From: Gammaproteobacteria bacterium
GTDB lineage: Bacteria; Pseudomonadota; Gammaproteobacteria; Burkholderiales; Burkholderiaceae_B
Direction: 5' to 3'
NCBI GenBank assembly: GCA_030832095.1
Contig: JAURJT010000021.1
Coordinates: forward strand, 1-48,834
DNA: 48,834 nucleotides
The notes beneath the pieces were generated by a model. That model made no database searches. It saw only the letters and a program-made list of their open reading frames with translations, and was not told the origin of the DNA. The translations under genes and the position numbers were made by a program. Positions 47,082 to 48,834 of this stretch are shown in pieces (position 1 is the first letter of the stretch; every line of letters begins with the position of its first letter).

Positions 47082-48026
47082 CTAATTAGGCCCTTGAGCC
47101 ACCCGTTTCATGCTTAAACTTGCAAAGTCTTGTGCATAGCCGCCAAGCTTCTTTTTAAGAAAGGCTTTTTGTTCAACAGTCAGGCTGTTCAAAACTTCAG
47201 CAGTCATCTCTGCCCATTCGCGTCTAAGTTGCATTTGCTGGCGAGCCAGCGACGGTTCACGATAGTGCTTCAAACTAGTTAAGTAGGTATTCAAGGCATT
47301 TTCAGCTTGCGCCACGTCTACGCCTTGCTGTTGCTCAAGCACCATTAGCAAGGCCTTTTGCCGCAGCACCCGTTCGTCACCCCAAGACGCAAACACTTTC
47401 GATCTCCTATCAGACAACCCAGTGATCAACGTGCGTTGTGGGGCCGTCAGCGTTCCTACCCAATCCTCGAAGCGCTTCAGCGCACGCTTATGGTAATTCT
47501 TGCGCGTCGCATCGCTGTTTGGATTTTTTAAGTATTCATCGAAATACTCTTTATTTTCGCTCTCAAACTGCTCACGCAAACGTTTTTGCTGTTTCGGTGT
47601 CAGCGTCACCATGAGGCTCGCAAGTTGCTGAGCCGCGCGCTGCCCAAGCACTTCGAGCGCTTGCTCGACTCGTTCTTGTATCTCGAATACTTCGCTCGCG
47701 GTAAATGGTGCTGCGTCATCCACACGCATGCGCCAAGTCTCAAAGGCATAGCTGTAGTTCGGTAAAGCAACTTCAGAATGCCACTGCATAAACCGCACAA
47801 ACTCTTGATCGAGTGCAAGCCTTTGAGCGTCATCCAAACTCAGATAACCGTTGAGGCGATACGACAGGTAATTTGGGGCATAGTTGTAGGCGATCTGAAT
47901 AGAACTACACCCCGACAAGGCGCACACTAAGACGAGCGCCCCGAGCGCCTTGAAAAAACGTGGTGCCGCGCCCGTGCCGTGCGAGGCAAACCAATGACGA
48001 CTTAGATGATTCAGACAAGACAACAT
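47082..48026 (-). CDS. DUF6279-type lipoprotein
   Basis: A helical lipoprotein of unknown function. A hydrophobic stretch (FFKALGALVLVCALSGC) ends in a lipobox. The mature part starts SSIQIAYNYAPNYLSYRLNGYLSL, the signature of the DUF6279 family, and continues as long charged helices rich in Arg, Gln and Glu (such as LTPKQQKRLREQFE). The ATG at 48026 leaves about 39 residues before the lipid-bearing Cys; an ATG at 48089 would leave 60, which is long for a lipoprotein signal. Neither has a clear ribosome site. It converges on the cupin gene. Confidence 0.75.
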   Translation of the reverse strand: MLSCLNHLSRHWFASHGTGAAPRFFKALGALVLVCALSGCSSIQIAYNYAPNYLSYRLNGYLSLDDAQRLALDQEFVRFMQWHSEVALPNYSYAFETWRMRVDDAAPFTASEVFEIQERVEQALEVLGQRAAQQLASLMVTLTPKQQKRLREQFESENKEYFDEYLKNPNSDATRKNYHKRALKRFEDWVGTLTAPQRTLITGLSDRRSKVFASWGDERVLRQKALLMVLEQQQGVDVAQAENALNTYLTSLKHYREPSLARQQMQLRREWAEMTAEVLNSLTVEQKAFLKKKLGGYAQDFASLSMKRVAQGPN

Positions 48027-48185
48027 ACGACCACGCAACACCAAAAAGAGACAACCAATTGTTGCACAGTCCGACTGACATGAAAACAAACTTAGCGCCC
48101 GTAAGCAGGCACGGCGAGATTCGACGGACGATTTCTGCAGATCGTATCGAAACCACTACAGCTGAATCGGTCATGCTCGCTAAGC

Positions 48186-48834
48186 TTACTTGTCTTCCAT
48201 GCGCCAGACGCCATCCCACACACCTTCAGGCGGGTGTTGCTGAAGCAAACGACAGCGCTCAATGTAAATCTGCGAGAGCTTGTCGTCGGGATTAAAGCCA
48301 AGCGCCTGCTCAAAGGCTTTAATCGCCAGGTAAAACTCACCGCGCCGATACTTCGCAATACCGTCCCTGAAATGACTCACAACATCCATCAGATTCGGAA
48401 AAGTTTGCTCAGTGTGATAATCCAAAACTTCAAATACAGCAACAGGTTGAGTTTTTCCTTTCACGACCACCAGATCAACCTCGCGCATACGATAAGTGCC
48501 ACGCAATTTCTTTTGCGTGAACTCGCTGATCAAAATCTTGGCGGCATACTGCTTACAAGCCGACTCAAGACGTGCGGCTAAGTTGACCCCGTCACCGATG
48601 ATGGTGTAATCCATCCGTTTTTTGGCGCCGATGTTGCCCGACACCACGACATCTGTGTTTAAGCCGATACCAATATTGATTGGCTTCTTGCCTTCGCTCA
48701 AGCGGATGACATTCCAATCGGCCAAGCGGGTGATCATTGAGATTGACGTGCGTACCGCACGGTCTTCATCATCGCTATGCGCCATCGGAATCCCAAAGGC
48801 TGCCATCACTGCATCGCCGATAAACTTATCAAGC
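48186..48834 (-). CDS. Adenylate/guanylate cyclase domain protein, 5' end cut by the window
   Basis: The C-terminal 216 residues of a larger protein, open to the window edge. The class III nucleotide cyclase domain is recognised by DKFIGDAVMAAFG (second metal-binding Asp), GIGLNTDVVVSGNIGAKKRMDYTIIGDGVNLAARLES and the conserved KGK. After it, residues from RDGIAKYRRGEFYLAIKAFEQALGFNPDDK form a TPR-like repeat. The missing N-terminus in relatives is often a CHASE2 or PAS region with membrane helices. Whether it makes cAMP or cGMP cannot be told from this part. Confidence 0.88.
   Translation of the reverse strand, partial: LDKFIGDAVMAAFGIPMAHSDDEDRAVRTSISMITRLADWNVIRLSEGKKPINIGIGLNTDVVVSGNIGAKKRMDYTIIGDGVNLAARLESACKQYAAKILISEFTQKKLRGTYRMREVDLVVVKGKTQPVAVFEVLDYHTEQTFPNLMDVVSHFRDGIAKYRRGEFYLAIKAFEQALGFNPDDKLSQIYIERCRLLQQHPPEGVWDGVWRMEDK

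Overview
The window is ordinary chromosomal DNA of a betaproteobacterium, most likely order Burkholderiales and close to Alcaligenaceae (Bordetella/Achromobacter-like). The reasons are an orphan Bug-type (TctC) solute receptor, two TRAP transporters, a pyruvate dehydrogenase cluster whose E3 subunit carries its own lipoyl domain, a PAS kinase/FixJ-type regulator/folD/oligopeptidase A block beside aceE, and a wcb-type capsule module. GC is moderate, a little above 50% by eye. No rRNA, tRNA, CRISPR array, IS element or prophage was seen.

Layout. 1-1094: a TRAP receptor gene on the minus strand with a strong terminator-like hairpin before the next, truncated gene. 1294-5504: a tightly packed minus-strand operon, RfaH/NusG-like factor > KpsS/WcbO-like > SDR (WcbP-like) > LTA-synthase-like sulfatase (WcbQ-like), probably for surface polysaccharide. 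5843-6235: a small secreted protein with elastin-like Gly-Val-Ala-Pro repeats. 6300-8084: a ribbon-helix-helix protein with a palindrome at its start, a GNAT acetyltransferase and a BrnT/BrnA-like toxin-antitoxin pair. 8299-13602: membrane glycosyltransferase, epoxide-hydrolase-like enzyme, orphan TctC receptor, carboxymuconolactone decarboxylase-like protein and a DUF4239 membrane protein. 13638-21545: purine genes guaA, guaB and purL with a hotdog thioesterase between them. 21700-24713: a second TRAP system (receptor, hairpin, fused DctQM permease).

24764-36537: the minus-strand aceE-aceF-lpd operon diverges from a plus-strand operon of sensor kinase, FixJ-like regulator and folD, whose genes overlap by 4 and 1 nt, followed by prlC. 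The shared upstream region holds a TTTCAT-N3-ATGAAA palindrome. 36644-39717: a copper pair (Sco1/SenC and CopA). 39731-40609: nitroreductase and a cold-shock protein with a well-formed promoter and a long leader. 40953-45904: dadA, alanine racemase, exonuclease III, a glyoxalase-like protein and a glutathione transferase. 46153-48834: an AT-rich cupin/JmjC-like oxygenase, a DUF6279 lipoprotein and the C-terminal part of a class III nucleotide cyclase cut by the window edge.

Most genes are conserved housekeeping or metabolic genes. The points most worth a second look are the RfaH-led polysaccharide operon, the elastin-like secreted protein, the RHH gene with its own apparent operator, the hairpins after both TRAP receptor genes, two plausible aceE starts, and the palindrome between aceE and the sensor kinase.
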